Shown piece by piece: positions 42,742 to 50,035 of a stretch of DNA of 64,000 nucleotides. The notes under the pieces were generated by a model that saw nothing but the letters and a program-made list of their open reading frames with translations, did no database searches and was not told the origin of the DNA. The first letter of the stretch is position 1; the number at the start of each line of letters is the position of its first letter. Origin of the DNA: a virus; the IMG/VR virus record IMGVR_UViG_3300023223_001361, positions 1 through 64,000 of that record; one strand, 5' to 3'. The position numbers were made by a program, and so were the translations under genes.

Positions 42742-44008
42742 GAAAGATTATGATGAAGAATTTCAAGAGTGGTTAAAAAAGAATCCCACTAGTGAAGTTC
42801 CTGATATAGATTTTCATGATACTCGTGAGAAAGTCATAGATATATTGTCTTATGTTTCTCAGATGACTGTTCAGGAATATACTTTGTATGAGAAGTGGCA
42901 AGAAATTCGGAGAAAGTATCCGACAGAAATTATGAGTACTTTAGATCATGATAAATCAACAGAAGTTCTTTTGGATCCTAAAAAGATTTTAGAAGTTAAA
43001 AAATGTAAGAATAGTATTTGGATTCCAGAATCACCTGAAGATTATTTAAAGCTTCAACCGGAAATTCTTTACACAAATAATGGGGAAGAAGCTGATCATC
43101 TTATGACAGAGTGGTCTAATTTGAGGTTATTGATTCACACGATGCCTTATAATAGTGCGGTCGGTCGTAATATGCATTTCATTATCAAAGATAAAGTTTC
43201 AGAAAAATATCTTGGTATTATTTGTATCTCTTCAGATTTTATGGATCTAACCTGTAGAGATAATTATATTGGCTGGACCAGACAGATTAAGACAGATGAG
43301 CGTATGATTAACCATATAGCGATAGGTTCAACTATCGTTCCAACACAACCACTTGGATTTAACTTCTTGGGTGGGAAATTATGCGCTTTACTTTGTCTAT
43401 CTGATGAAGTTCAAACTGCTTGGAAAGACTCATATAATCAGATTTTAGTAGGCTTGACAACTACTTCATTATATGGTACACTATCACAATATAACAGTTT
43501 ACAATACTGGAACAAGCGAGGAGCTACAAAGGGTAGCATCGGATATAATCCGGGTCGCCATTTAAGAAAACAGATGATGTACTGGCTCCAAAAGAATGAG
43601 CCAAGAATGTATTGGGATTGGTATCATGCCATGAATGAAAAGAATCAAAGATCGAAACGGGATTACCGGAATCGAGCTTTGCTTTTTGCTTATAGAAAGT
43701 TTAATATACCAAAGGAATTAATACATACCAAGCATCAACGGGGCGTATATTTTTCCCCTTTGTATAATAATACTTGTGATTTTTTGAGAAAGGAAATAGA
43801 TAAGGATGGTTTGGTGAAGAGAATGGATACTTCCGTCGATCATTTGGTTCAGGTTTGGAAAGATAGATATGCATCAAAGAGAGCAGAAAAGATGGTAAAG
43901 CAAGGAAGATACAATACTGAGACTCTTTTTTATGGTGATTTGATTTATATGGATAATTTTGAGGACGTTAAGGCTAAATATCTTTCTAAAGTAGGTATTG
44001 ATAGATGA
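42725..44008 (+). CDS. DruA-like (DUF4338) protein
   Basis: 427 residues. The central region, YLGIICISSDFMDLTCRDNYIGWTR, MINHIAIGSTIVPTQPLGFNFLGGKLCAL and YNQILVGLTTTSLYG, has the conserved pattern of DUF4338, the family of DruA in Druantia anti-phage systems, also seen in phage genomes and suggested to be GNAT-like. A charged N-terminal 150 residues and a basic C-terminus follow phage-type versions. Druantia partner DruE is absent. It starts inside the end of the AAA+/M41 gene, so the two are co-translated. The biochemical role of DruA-like proteins is not settled. Confidence 0.7.
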   Translation: MIAKTKKDYDEEFQEWLKKNPTSEVPDIDFHDTREKVIDILSYVSQMTVQEYTLYEKWQEIRRKYPTEIMSTLDHDKSTEVLLDPKKILEVKKCKNSIWIPESPEDYLKLQPEILYTNNGEEADHLMTEWSNLRLLIHTMPYNSAVGRNMHFIIKDKVSEKYLGIICISSDFMDLTCRDNYIGWTRQIKTDERMINHIAIGSTIVPTQPLGFNFLGGKLCALLCLSDEVQTAWKDSYNQILVGLTTTSLYGTLSQYNSLQYWNKRGATKGSIGYNPGRHLRKQMMYWLQKNEPRMYWDWYHAMNEKNQRSKRDYRNRALLFAYRKFNIPKELIHTKHQRGVYFSPLYNNTCDFLRKEIDKDGLVKRMDTSVDHLVQVWKDRYASKRAEKMVKQGRYNTETLFYGDLIYMDNFEDVKAKYLSKVGIDR

Positions 44009-44094
44009 TTGAGTGGCTTACAGAACCAGCTTTATTTAGTCGATTAGAAATGGCATTAATGTTATTTGGGTTGTATTTGGTTCTTAATAAATAA
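44005..44094 (+). CDS. Possible 29-residue membrane peptide
   Basis: ATGA overlap with the DruA-like gene; residues 14-27 (LEMALMLFGLYLVL) form a hydrophobic helix. No RBS needed if translation is coupled. Supported only by packing and hydrophobicity. Confidence 0.35.
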   Translation: MIEWLTEPALFSRLEMALMLFGLYLVLNK

Positions 44095-44100
44095 TTAAAT

Positions 44101-44174
44101 GCGCTTGTAGTATAATGGCATTATGTCTGCCTTCCAAGCAGAAGACCACAGTTCGATTCTGTGTTGGCGCTCCA
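44101..44174 (+). tRNA. tRNA-Gly (anticodon TCC)
   Basis: 74 bases including encoded CCA. Anticodon stem TCTGC/GCAGA encloses CTTCCAA, giving anticodon TCC. T arm CACAG-TTCGATT-CTGTG is perfect. Acceptor GCGCTTG/TTGGCGC with U discriminator as in bacterial tRNA-Gly, but has a T-T mismatch at pair 6-67 and wobble at 5-68 and 7-66. The D-loop contains GG. Likely functional; T4 also carries tRNA-Gly(TCC). Confidence 0.92.
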
Positions 44175-44214
44175 ACTAAATAGCAATGTAATAAAATTAA
44201 CTTAGAGGAATAAA

Positions 44215-44445
44215 ATGGCAGAAGGAAAACATGCTTTCGCAATTACGCCGGATGATGGAAACGATTTGCCGGAAGTTGCTTTGAAATTATATGTTGATGT
44301 TGGTGGAGATGTTGTTGTTACTTTGTCTGCTGATACTGTTTCGATAACTTTATCAGTTGCTTCTAATTCGTTTATAGATGATTTGCGGATTAAGAAGGTT
44401 CATGCAGCTGGAACAACTGCAACTGGTTTAATCGGATTTAACTAA
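44215..44445 (+). CDS. Spike-base-like small structural protein, copy 1
   Basis: 76 residues. FAITPDDGNDLPEVALKLYVDVGGDVVVTLSADTVSITLSV and the final KKVHAAGTTATGLIGF follow the RCAP_Rcc01079-type spike-base protein family known from gene transfer agents and phages. Paralogous to the next gene along its entire length. RBS AGAGGA. A structural protein placed between tRNAs in an accessory block is unusual. A late-promoter-like CTAAATAG occurs at 44177. Confidence 0.7.
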   Translation: MAEGKHAFAITPDDGNDLPEVALKLYVDVGGDVVVTLSADTVSITLSVASNSFIDDLRIKKVHAAGTTATGLIGFN

Positions 44446-44455
44446 GGAGAAAATA

Positions 44456-44692
44456 ATGGGAGATTCAAGAAATTCGGTAAGCATCACTCCTAATGATGGT
44501 GCCGATTTAACAAATCTTGTTAATAAAATTCGTGTAGATGGGCTTGCTGGAGATGTTGTTGTTACACTTGCTGGTGATTCAACCTCACTAACTTTTGCTC
44601 TTGCTGCTGGAGAATTATTAGAAGGATTTCTAATTAAGAAAGTACACGCAACTGGAACAACTGCAACTGTTTTGGTTGGATTTTACGAGTAA
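44456..44692 (+). CDS. Spike-base-like small structural protein, copy 2
   Basis: 78 residues, preceded by AAGGAG. VSITPNDGADLTNLVNKIRV, GDVVVTLAGDSTSLTFALAAGE and IKKVHATGTTATVLVGF align with the neighbouring 76-residue protein, showing a tandem duplication. Family resemblance to spike-base proteins suggests a capsid or tail-spike attachment role, by inference. Confidence 0.7.
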   Translation: MGDSRNSVSITPNDGADLTNLVNKIRVDGLAGDVVVTLAGDSTSLTFALAAGELLEGFLIKKVHATGTTATVLVGFYE

Positions 44693-44769
44693 ATAATGAA
44701 AAATGTATCTTGTCAATTTTGGTTACTATTGTTACTCGCGTAAGCGAGATAATATAGTTACGATCAAAT

Positions 44770-44845
44770 GGCAGGGTACGCAAACGGTATAGCGGTTAGT
44801 TTTAGAAACTAATGATTGTGGGTCCGAATCCCTCCCCTGCTACCA
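44770..44845 (+). tRNA. tRNA with anticodon TAG (Leu by codon), class I variable arm
   Basis: 76 bases ending in encoded ACCA. Anticodon stem TTAGT/ACTAA around TTTAGAA gives anticodon TAG, reading the Leu codon CUA. D stem CGC/GCG with GG in its loop. Acceptor GGCAGGG/CCCTGCT pairs fully with G1-U72 wobble. T arm GTGGG-TCCGAAT-CCCTC has one T-T mismatch and C at position 55. The variable region is only five bases (TGATT), whereas bacterial tRNA-Leu is normally class II with a long arm, so the charging identity is uncertain. A CTCGC/GCGAG hairpin lies upstream at 44735-44748. Confidence 0.8.
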
Positions 44846-44974
44846 TTCTACCCCAAAAAAGCTGAAAAATCTAATTCCTACAGATTCCGACAAATTATTT
44901 TTCCCAAAATTTTTCCGCAAGGGTCGAAAAAGTAAATTATTTAAATTTTTCAATAATTACGGATATTTAATGTC
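44846..44974 (+). other. A+T-rich spacer after the tRNA
   Basis: 129 bases with no reading frame of note. Runs of A and T (ATTTTTCCCAAAATTTTTCC) may act in tRNA 3' processing or termination, but no clean hairpin is visible. Confidence 0.4.
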
Positions 44975-45003
44975 TTGACAAGCTTTATGGGGTATGAGAT
45001 AAT
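44975..45003 (+). promoter_or_regulatory. Sigma70-type promoter upstream of the VWA operon
   Basis: TTGACA (44975-44980), 17-bp spacer, GATAAT (44998-45003), followed by AGGGAGG RBS and the ATG at 45028. Exact -35 consensus. Confidence 0.85.
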
Positions 45004-45027
45004 GATAATGTAATAGGGAGGAAACGA

Positions 45028-45123
45028 ATGAAAAACGACAAAATATTCCCGATTTTTTTGGTGATTTTTGATGTGACAATAATTCTTTTTAATGTTGTTG
45101 CACTAGCAATAACGGTTTATTGA
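45028..45123 (+). CDS. 31-residue membrane peptide leader gene
   Basis: A strong AGGGAGG RBS lies six bases before the ATG. After MKNDK the sequence is continuously hydrophobic (IFPIFLVIFDVTIILFNVV), predicting one transmembrane helix. It ends two bases before the ATG of the VWA metallopeptidase gene, so its translation may couple to it. The excellent promoter-RBS arrangement argues that it is real. Confidence 0.6.
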   Translation: MKNDKIFPIFLVIFDVTIILFNVVALAITVY

Positions 45124-45125
45124 TA

Positions 45126-47315
45126 ATGTCTAAAGTTGATATATCAGTAAAAGATATTCTTGCTCAGCTTATGGCAACAGAAAAACTTTCGATTGAACAT
45201 CGTTCTGGTGCTCATACTGCTGCTTTTGATTTAAAAAACAGAATTCTCATTTTGCCAATTTGGAAAGAAATGGATGACCATCTTTATAATATGTTGATAG
45301 GTCATGAAGTTGGTCATGCTCTTTATACTCCTCAAGATTACATTGAAGAAGTGAAGAAAAATGCTTCACTTAGTTCGTATCTCAATGTTGTTGAGGATGC
45401 TAGAATCGAAAAAATCATCAAAAATGATTTTCCAGGAATTCGACGATCTTTTAGAGAAGCTTACCAACAATTAAATAAGAGAGATTTCTTTGGTAGACAA
45501 AAAACAGGTAATCTTAAGAAATATGATTTAATTGATCGAATCAATCTCCATTTCAAATTGAATTCTTACATCTCTGAAGAGATTGCTTTTACTGATGAAG
45601 AAAAGTTTTGGGTTGAAAAAGTGGATTCGTGTAAAACTTTTTCTGATGTTGTTAGAGTAGCAAAAGAACTTTTTAAATACCAAAAAGAACAAAACCAACA
45701 ACAACAAAAAGCCAAAATTTCAGAAGATGGTGATGGAAAAATTGATTCAGGAACTATGGAAAAGGATAATTCTGAAGAAAATAGTTCCACTTCTGATAGT
45801 TCTGAAGAATTTCAAGATTCTGAAACCAATCAATCCAAAGCTGATCAGGATTCTGATGAAAAAGATAAGAATTTGCAAGATCCCTTTTCCGAAACAGATC
45901 AAAATCTTCAGGAAAATTTAAAAAATCTACGAGATGAATTTGCTGATGAATATGCCTATGTTGATTTTCCAAATCTCTCAAAGGAAGAAATTAGTAATTA
46001 TATAATTCCTTTCCAGACAGTTCATAGACAAATTCGAGAGCATTACATTAAAGAATATGAAAGAAATCTTTCTTATACTGAATCTCATCGTGGAGAAAAT
46101 TGTTGTTGCTTAAATGAACTTAAAGAGGCAGAAAATAGACTTTCTCAATTTAAATCGGAGAGTATTAAAGTTGTTAATTATCTTGTCAAAGAATTTGAAA
46201 TGAAAAAAGCAGCACATATCCATGACAAAACGAGGATTTCTAAAACTGGCGTTATTGATATGAATAAACTTTTTTCTTACAAATATAATGACGATATTTT
46301 TAAAAGAAGTTCAGTTGTTTCCACAGGAAAAAATCATGGTATTTTAATTTTTTTTGATATGTCAAATTCGATGTCTTCTCATATGGCAGGAACTATAGAA
46401 CAAATGATAAATCTCGTTTTGTTCTGTAAGAAAGTTCAAATCCCTTTTGAAGTTTATGGTTTTACGACTTGCGATAATAATTCTCGAATTGATTCAGCCC
46501 CAAACGTACCAAAGAAGGAAATTATTTTAGGAAACCATTTTACATTAAGGAATTATTTTTCTCATCGAATGAATTCTGGACAATTTCAAAATGCTTTAGT
46601 CAACATGATGGCAATTTTACATTATTATGAAATCGCAAAGGAGTATCCCACAAAAAAATATAGTTTACCTACTTCTGAACAATTACACTATACTCCATTG
46701 AATCAAACAATAATTATTGCTACTCATCTTGTTCCACTCATTCAAAGGAAATATAATATTGAGATAATGAATTGTATCTTCATTACTGATGGATGTCATT
46801 ATACAGGTGGTCAAGATTTGAGATTTATAGATTATGATGGTTTTTCGAAATCTTTATGTCAATATCAGAAAATCTTCATCAAAAAAGATAATAAACAATA
46901 TGAATCGAATTCGCGGGAAGATAATTTTACAAAAATCTATTTTGAAATATTAAAAAAATCTTGTCAAACAAATAATATTGGCTTCTTTATCCTCCAATCT
47001 GGTAAAAGTGGATTTGAATCTGTGATTTCCCAAAAAGATAATAATCTCCAAAATAAAAGTAAAACAGAAAAGAAAGATATCATTAATAAGTTATATGATC
47101 AATATCAAAATGATGGTTTCTTTAATGTTCAAACTGCTGGCTATGATGATTATTTTGTTGTTCCGGGTGGTGATCAGTTAAGAACTCATCAAGGTTATAT
47201 CCCAGTCAAGCCAGGAGCTTCACGACTCAAGATAACGAAAGCATTCAAAAAGAGTCAAGCTATTATGATAACTAGTAGAGTTATGCTTTCCAAATTTATC
47301 GACAGGATAGTATAA
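45126..47315 (+). CDS. Zinc metallopeptidase-VWA domain protein (CobT-like annotation)
   Basis: 730 residues from ATG 45126. HEVGH at residues 60-64 with a downstream NVVEDARIEK motif (acidic third ligand) forms an N-terminal gluzincin-like domain. Residues about 195-270 are a low-complexity Gln/Ser/Glu/Asp linker. A C-terminal VWA domain contains the MIDAS D411-x-S413-x-S415 (FFDMSNS) and the later FITDG metal-contact. This layout resembles phage proteins annotated as peptidase or CobT-like in T4-like marine phages. With the MoxR/CobS-like ATPase at 47648 it forms a MoxR-VWA pair. True cobaltochelatase activity is unlikely. Confidence 0.8.
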   Translation: MSKVDISVKDILAQLMATEKLSIEHRSGAHTAAFDLKNRILILPIWKEMDDHLYNMLIGHEVGHALYTPQDYIEEVKKNASLSSYLNVVEDARIEKIIKNDFPGIRRSFREAYQQLNKRDFFGRQKTGNLKKYDLIDRINLHFKLNSYISEEIAFTDEEKFWVEKVDSCKTFSDVVRVAKELFKYQKEQNQQQQKAKISEDGDGKIDSGTMEKDNSEENSSTSDSSEEFQDSETNQSKADQDSDEKDKNLQDPFSETDQNLQENLKNLRDEFADEYAYVDFPNLSKEEISNYIIPFQTVHRQIREHYIKEYERNLSYTESHRGENCCCLNELKEAENRLSQFKSESIKVVNYLVKEFEMKKAAHIHDKTRISKTGVIDMNKLFSYKYNDDIFKRSSVVSTGKNHGILIFFDMSNSMSSHMAGTIEQMINLVLFCKKVQIPFEVYGFTTCDNNSRIDSAPNVPKKEIILGNHFTLRNYFSHRMNSGQFQNALVNMMAILHYYEIAKEYPTKKYSLPTSEQLHYTPLNQTIIIATHLVPLIQRKYNIEIMNCIFITDGCHYTGGQDLRFIDYDGFSKSLCQYQKIFIKKDNKQYESNSREDNFTKIYFEILKKSCQTNNIGFFILQSGKSGFESVISQKDNNLQNKSKTEKKDIINKLYDQYQNDGFFNVQTAGYDDYFVVPGGDQLRTHQGYIPVKPGASRLKITKAFKKSQAIMITSRVMLSKFIDRIV

Positions 47316-47355
47316 ATGTTTGAAATTATTGAATAAATTTTAAATGGTTAAATGT

Positions 47356-47384
47356 TTGACAGATGTTTATGAATATGACATAAT
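47356..47384 (+). promoter_or_regulatory. Sigma70-type promoter
   Basis: TTGACA (47356-47361), 17-bp spacer, CATAAT (47379-47384), 24 bases before the ATG at 47408 with AAGGAG RBS. Confidence 0.82.
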
Positions 47385-47407
47385 ATAAGAGTAAGAAGGA
47401 GATAAAA

Positions 47408-47635
47408 ATGTCACTCAATTTAAAATATGTTAAAGTAGGTGATTTGGTCCAACTGGTTGCTCAATCTGATGCTTATTCAAATCGTATTAAACGACAAATG
47501 GCTTCAGTTGAAAAAATTACTAATAGGATTTATCTTTTTGCCCTTCGGAATAGTTTAAGAAATTTGAGTTTTAGTAATGTGATTTTTGATGTGAAATCTT
47601 ATGGGAAAGATTGGTATCTTGAAAATATTGAATAA
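47408..47635 (+). CDS. Small hypothetical protein before the MoxR-like ATPase
   Basis: 75 residues, strong AAGGAG RBS. Begins SLNLKYVKVGDLVQLVAQSDAYSNRIKRQMASVEKI, which is compatible with a small beta barrel (KOW or SH3-like pattern), but no family is asserted. Twelve bases separate it from the ATPase gene; both share the 47356 promoter. Confidence 0.6.
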   Translation: MSLNLKYVKVGDLVQLVAQSDAYSNRIKRQMASVEKITNRIYLFALRNSLRNLSFSNVIFDVKSYGKDWYLENIE

Positions 47636-47647
47636 TTTGGAGGTATA

Positions 47648-48844
47648 ATGCGTTTAGCTAAAAGAAATAAAGTTCATGAAGAGAGAAAAAATTTTGCTGA
47701 GCTTGCTTATGAAGAATATGGTTCCCCAATTAACAGAAATCAACTTGAATATTTTTGTGCTAAACATGGTTACAGTTGGCCTTCTTGGTTAGTGAAAGGT
47801 CATGAATATCGAGCTGGTTACGGTTTATATTATTTACCTGTAGGAGATTTTGAAAGCGCTTTACCTGAAAAATCAGTTTCAAAAAAACAAAAAGTAGAGA
47901 GTATTACAACTTCAATTGAAAATTATACCAATTTAGAAGAAAAGATAATCCCGGATAAAGATCCTCTTTATGTTCCTTTTGGTCAATTTGAGTTAGTTGA
48001 AAAAATAGTTGCTTCAGGAATTTACTATCCCTTATTTGTCACTGGTCTTTCTGGTAACGGGAAAACTTTTATGATTGAACAGGTTTGTGCCCAAACGAAA
48101 AGGAATCTTTTCCGAGTTAATATTACAATTGAAACTGATGAGGATGATTTACTAGGTGGTTTTCGGTTGATTGATGGTGAAACAGTTTGGTTTAATGGTC
48201 CTGTTATTAAAGCTATGCTTACTGGATCAGTTTTACTTTTAGATGAAATTGATCTTGCAAGTTCTAAAATTCTTTGTTTGCAACCAGTTCTTGAAGGTAA
48301 AGGTGTTTTTCTCAAAAAGATTAATCAATTTGTGAAACCTGCTCCTGGTTTTACTGTTCTCGCAACAGCTAATACTAAAGGTAAAGGTTCTGAAGATGGT
48401 CGTTTTATTGGAACTAATATTTTAAATGAAGCTTTTCTTGAACGCTTTCCTGTAACAATTGAGCAAGAATATCCTGGTCGATCCGTAGAAGTCAAGATTT
48501 TGAGACGTGTTTTAAAAAGTCACAATATTAATAATCTCGATTTTGCAAAGAGACTTGCAGAATGGGCAGATGCAATTCGTGATACATTTTTTGATGGTGT
48601 GATTGATGAATTAGTTTCAACTCGTCGCCTGGTACATATCGTTAATGCTTATGCGATTGTTAAAGATAAAGAAGAAGCAATCAGACTTTGTATCAATCGT
48701 TTTGATGCTAAGACGAAAGAAGCTTTCATGCAACTTTGGTCAATGTTTAATCTGTCCCCGGAAGAATTAGAAAGAAATCAACAAAGTGAAAGAGATGAAG
48801 AATGGCTAGAAGAAACGGAAAAAGCAACAACTATTCCTTTTTAA
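47648..48844 (+). CDS. cobS: MoxR/CobS-like AAA+ ATPase
   Basis: 398 residues. Walker A GLSGNGKT (133-140), Walker B LLLDEID (196-202), ETDEDDLLGGFRLIDGETVWFNGPVIKAM and FTVLATANTKGKGSEDGRF with FLERFPVTIEQEYP (arginine-finger region) are typical of MoxR/CobS ATPases. Homologues in marine T4-like phages are usually labelled cobS. The N-terminal 100 residues contain a NRNQLEYFCAKHGYSWPSWL helix-turn-helix-like segment. It is next to the VWA metallopeptidase, the usual MoxR partner type, suggesting a chaperone or metal-insertion machine. Confidence 0.85.
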   Translation: MRLAKRNKVHEERKNFAELAYEEYGSPINRNQLEYFCAKHGYSWPSWLVKGHEYRAGYGLYYLPVGDFESALPEKSVSKKQKVESITTSIENYTNLEEKIIPDKDPLYVPFGQFELVEKIVASGIYYPLFVTGLSGNGKTFMIEQVCAQTKRNLFRVNITIETDEDDLLGGFRLIDGETVWFNGPVIKAMLTGSVLLLDEIDLASSKILCLQPVLEGKGVFLKKINQFVKPAPGFTVLATANTKGKGSEDGRFIGTNILNEAFLERFPVTIEQEYPGRSVEVKILRRVLKSHNINNLDFAKRLAEWADAIRDTFFDGVIDELVSTRRLVHIVNAYAIVKDKEEAIRLCINRFDAKTKEAFMQLWSMFNLSPEELERNQQSERDEEWLEETEKATTIPF

Positions 48845-48865
48845 TAATTATTAACTCCCTGCTAT

Positions 48866-48884
48866 ACTTACGAAATTCGTAAGT
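48866..48884 (+). promoter_or_regulatory. 19-bp palindrome, candidate operator
   Basis: ACTTACGAA-A-TTCGTAAGT: a perfect 9-bp inverted repeat around one base. It lies 27 bases upstream of the -35 box of the promoter at 48912, which serves the winged-helix protein gene. Arm length and symmetry fit a dimeric repressor site; no T-run follows, so it is unlikely to be a terminator. Confidence 0.55.
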
Positions 48885-48911
48885 TATTGGAATTCTTCGA
48901 AAAAATATCTC

Positions 48912-48940
48912 TTGACTTCTACTAAGGATTATAGTATTAT
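48912..48940 (+). promoter_or_regulatory. Sigma70-type promoter for the winged-helix gene
   Basis: TTGACT (48912-48917), 17-bp spacer, TATTAT (48935-48940), in the gap between the MoxR-like ATPase and the 48991 gene. Confidence 0.75.
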
Positions 48941-48990
48941 AATAATTGAAAAGAAAAAGTGAAATTATTAACTTAATGAAAAGGAAAATT

Positions 48991-49245
48991 ATGATGGCTA
49001 AAACACAAATTGAAAAGGTGCTGAATTTCCTAGCTTCGGGAAAGCAGCTCACAGTAAGTGAAGCTCGTAGTCGTTTTGGTGTGCAGAATCTTCGATCGAT
49101 AATTGATCGGCTGCGAAACCGAGATGGTTTTACTATCTACACAAACCAAAAAACATTTAGTCGTGGTCTTCATCGAGGTCGAATGGTTACTACTTATCGT
49201 CTTGATAATGCAGATCAAGAGTTTGTTCTTTCTGGTAGAGGATAA
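48991..49245 (+). CDS. Winged-helix DNA-binding protein
   Basis: 84 residues from ATG 48991 (the adjacent ATG 48994 is possible); AAGGA at 48979-48984 is the RBS. KTQIEKVLNFLASGKQLTVSEARSRFGVQNLRSIIDRLRNRDGFTIYTN is a helix-turn-helix with a following wing (GRMVTTYRL), a small family widespread in T4-like marine phages. It is monocistronic, with its own promoter, an upstream palindrome and a downstream terminator, which suggests a regulator. Confidence 0.78.
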   Translation: MMAKTQIEKVLNFLASGKQLTVSEARSRFGVQNLRSIIDRLRNRDGFTIYTNQKTFSRGLHRGRMVTTYRLDNADQEFVLSGRG

Positions 49246-49273
49246 TTCCAGAAAGTGATTTGAAATGATTCCG

Positions 49274-49318
49274 CCAAGCGGCGCTTGACAAGCGGGAGTA
49301 GACTACTCCCGCTTTATT
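49274..49318 (+). terminator. Strong terminator between the winged-helix gene and gene 45
   Basis: AAGCGGGAGTAG (49290-49301), a single A, CTACTCCCGCTT (49303-49314): a perfect 12-bp inverted repeat followed by TATT. A smaller hairpin CAAGC/GCTTG (49274-49287) precedes it. The G+C-rich stem stands out in this A+T-rich DNA. Confidence 0.85.
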
Positions 49319-49341
49319 CAACTATTTAAGGCAATTATATT

Positions 49342-50034
49342 ATGAAAATTTCTTCTGATACTCTTACCGTCCTAAAGAATTTTGCTTCTATTAATCAAGC
49401 TTTGCTGGTGAGAAAAGGAGACGTTCTACAAACTATTTCCCCACAAAATATTATTGTTTCTGAAGCTATTGTTGATGACTCCTTTCCACAAGATTTTGCA
49501 ATCTATGATTTAAATAAATTGATTAATGTTGAAAGTTTGCTTGAAGAACCTGATTTCTCATTTAAGAAAACTAATTTACATATTGTTAGCGGAAATCGTT
49601 CAGTAAATTATATTTATGCAGATCCTTCTAACATTCATACTTTGCCTGAAGGTTTGAAAGAAAAACTTGCAAGTTACCTTTCAAAAGCTGAGATTTCTTT
49701 TAAGTTTTCTGAAGATGATTTTTCTGGAGTTCTAAAAGCTTCTTCGGTAATGGGTTTTGAACATCTTGTAGTTGTTGGAAATGGTGAAGTTATTAGTCTT
49801 GTTGCTGAATCATCTGGCCCTAAGAAAAAGACACAAGGAAATTTTGTTATTTCTCTTCAAGATACAACAATTCATACATTTAAGATTGTTTTTAATATTG
49901 AGCATTTAAAACTTCTGCCTGGAAATTATGATGTCAATATTTCATCAAAAGGTATTGGTCATTTTCAGAACAAGGATGTACAAGTTGAATATTGGATTAC
50001 AGCTCAGAAAGAACTAACCGAATTTGGAGAATAG
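49342..50034 (+). CDS. gp45: Sliding clamp gp45
   Basis: 230 residues, the T4 gp45 size (228). MKISSDTLTVLKNFASINQALLVRKGDVLQTIS, DFAIYDLNKLINVESLLEEPDF and the C-terminal GIGHFQNKDVQVEYWIT are characteristic. Trimeric clamp giving polymerase processivity and activating late transcription through gp55/gp33. Its promoter is not evident in the short gap after the terminator, so it may be read through or use a weak site. Confidence 0.95.
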   Translation: MKISSDTLTVLKNFASINQALLVRKGDVLQTISPQNIIVSEAIVDDSFPQDFAIYDLNKLINVESLLEEPDFSFKKTNLHIVSGNRSVNYIYADPSNIHTLPEGLKEKLASYLSKAEISFKFSEDDFSGVLKASSVMGFEHLVVVGNGEVISLVAESSGPKKKTQGNFVISLQDTTIHTFKIVFNIEHLKLLPGNYDVNISSKGIGHFQNKDVQVEYWITAQKELTEFGE

Positions 50035-50035
50035 A

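Noticed and set aside
45126-48844. Cobalamin biosynthesis (CobS/CobT) function
   Set aside because: Only the ATPase/VWA pair is present, the VWA protein carries a peptidase motif, and no chelatase large subunit is visible.
49284-49310. TTGACA at 49285 as a promoter for gene 45
   Set aside because: It is part of the hairpin preceding the terminator and has no -10 box at the right distance.
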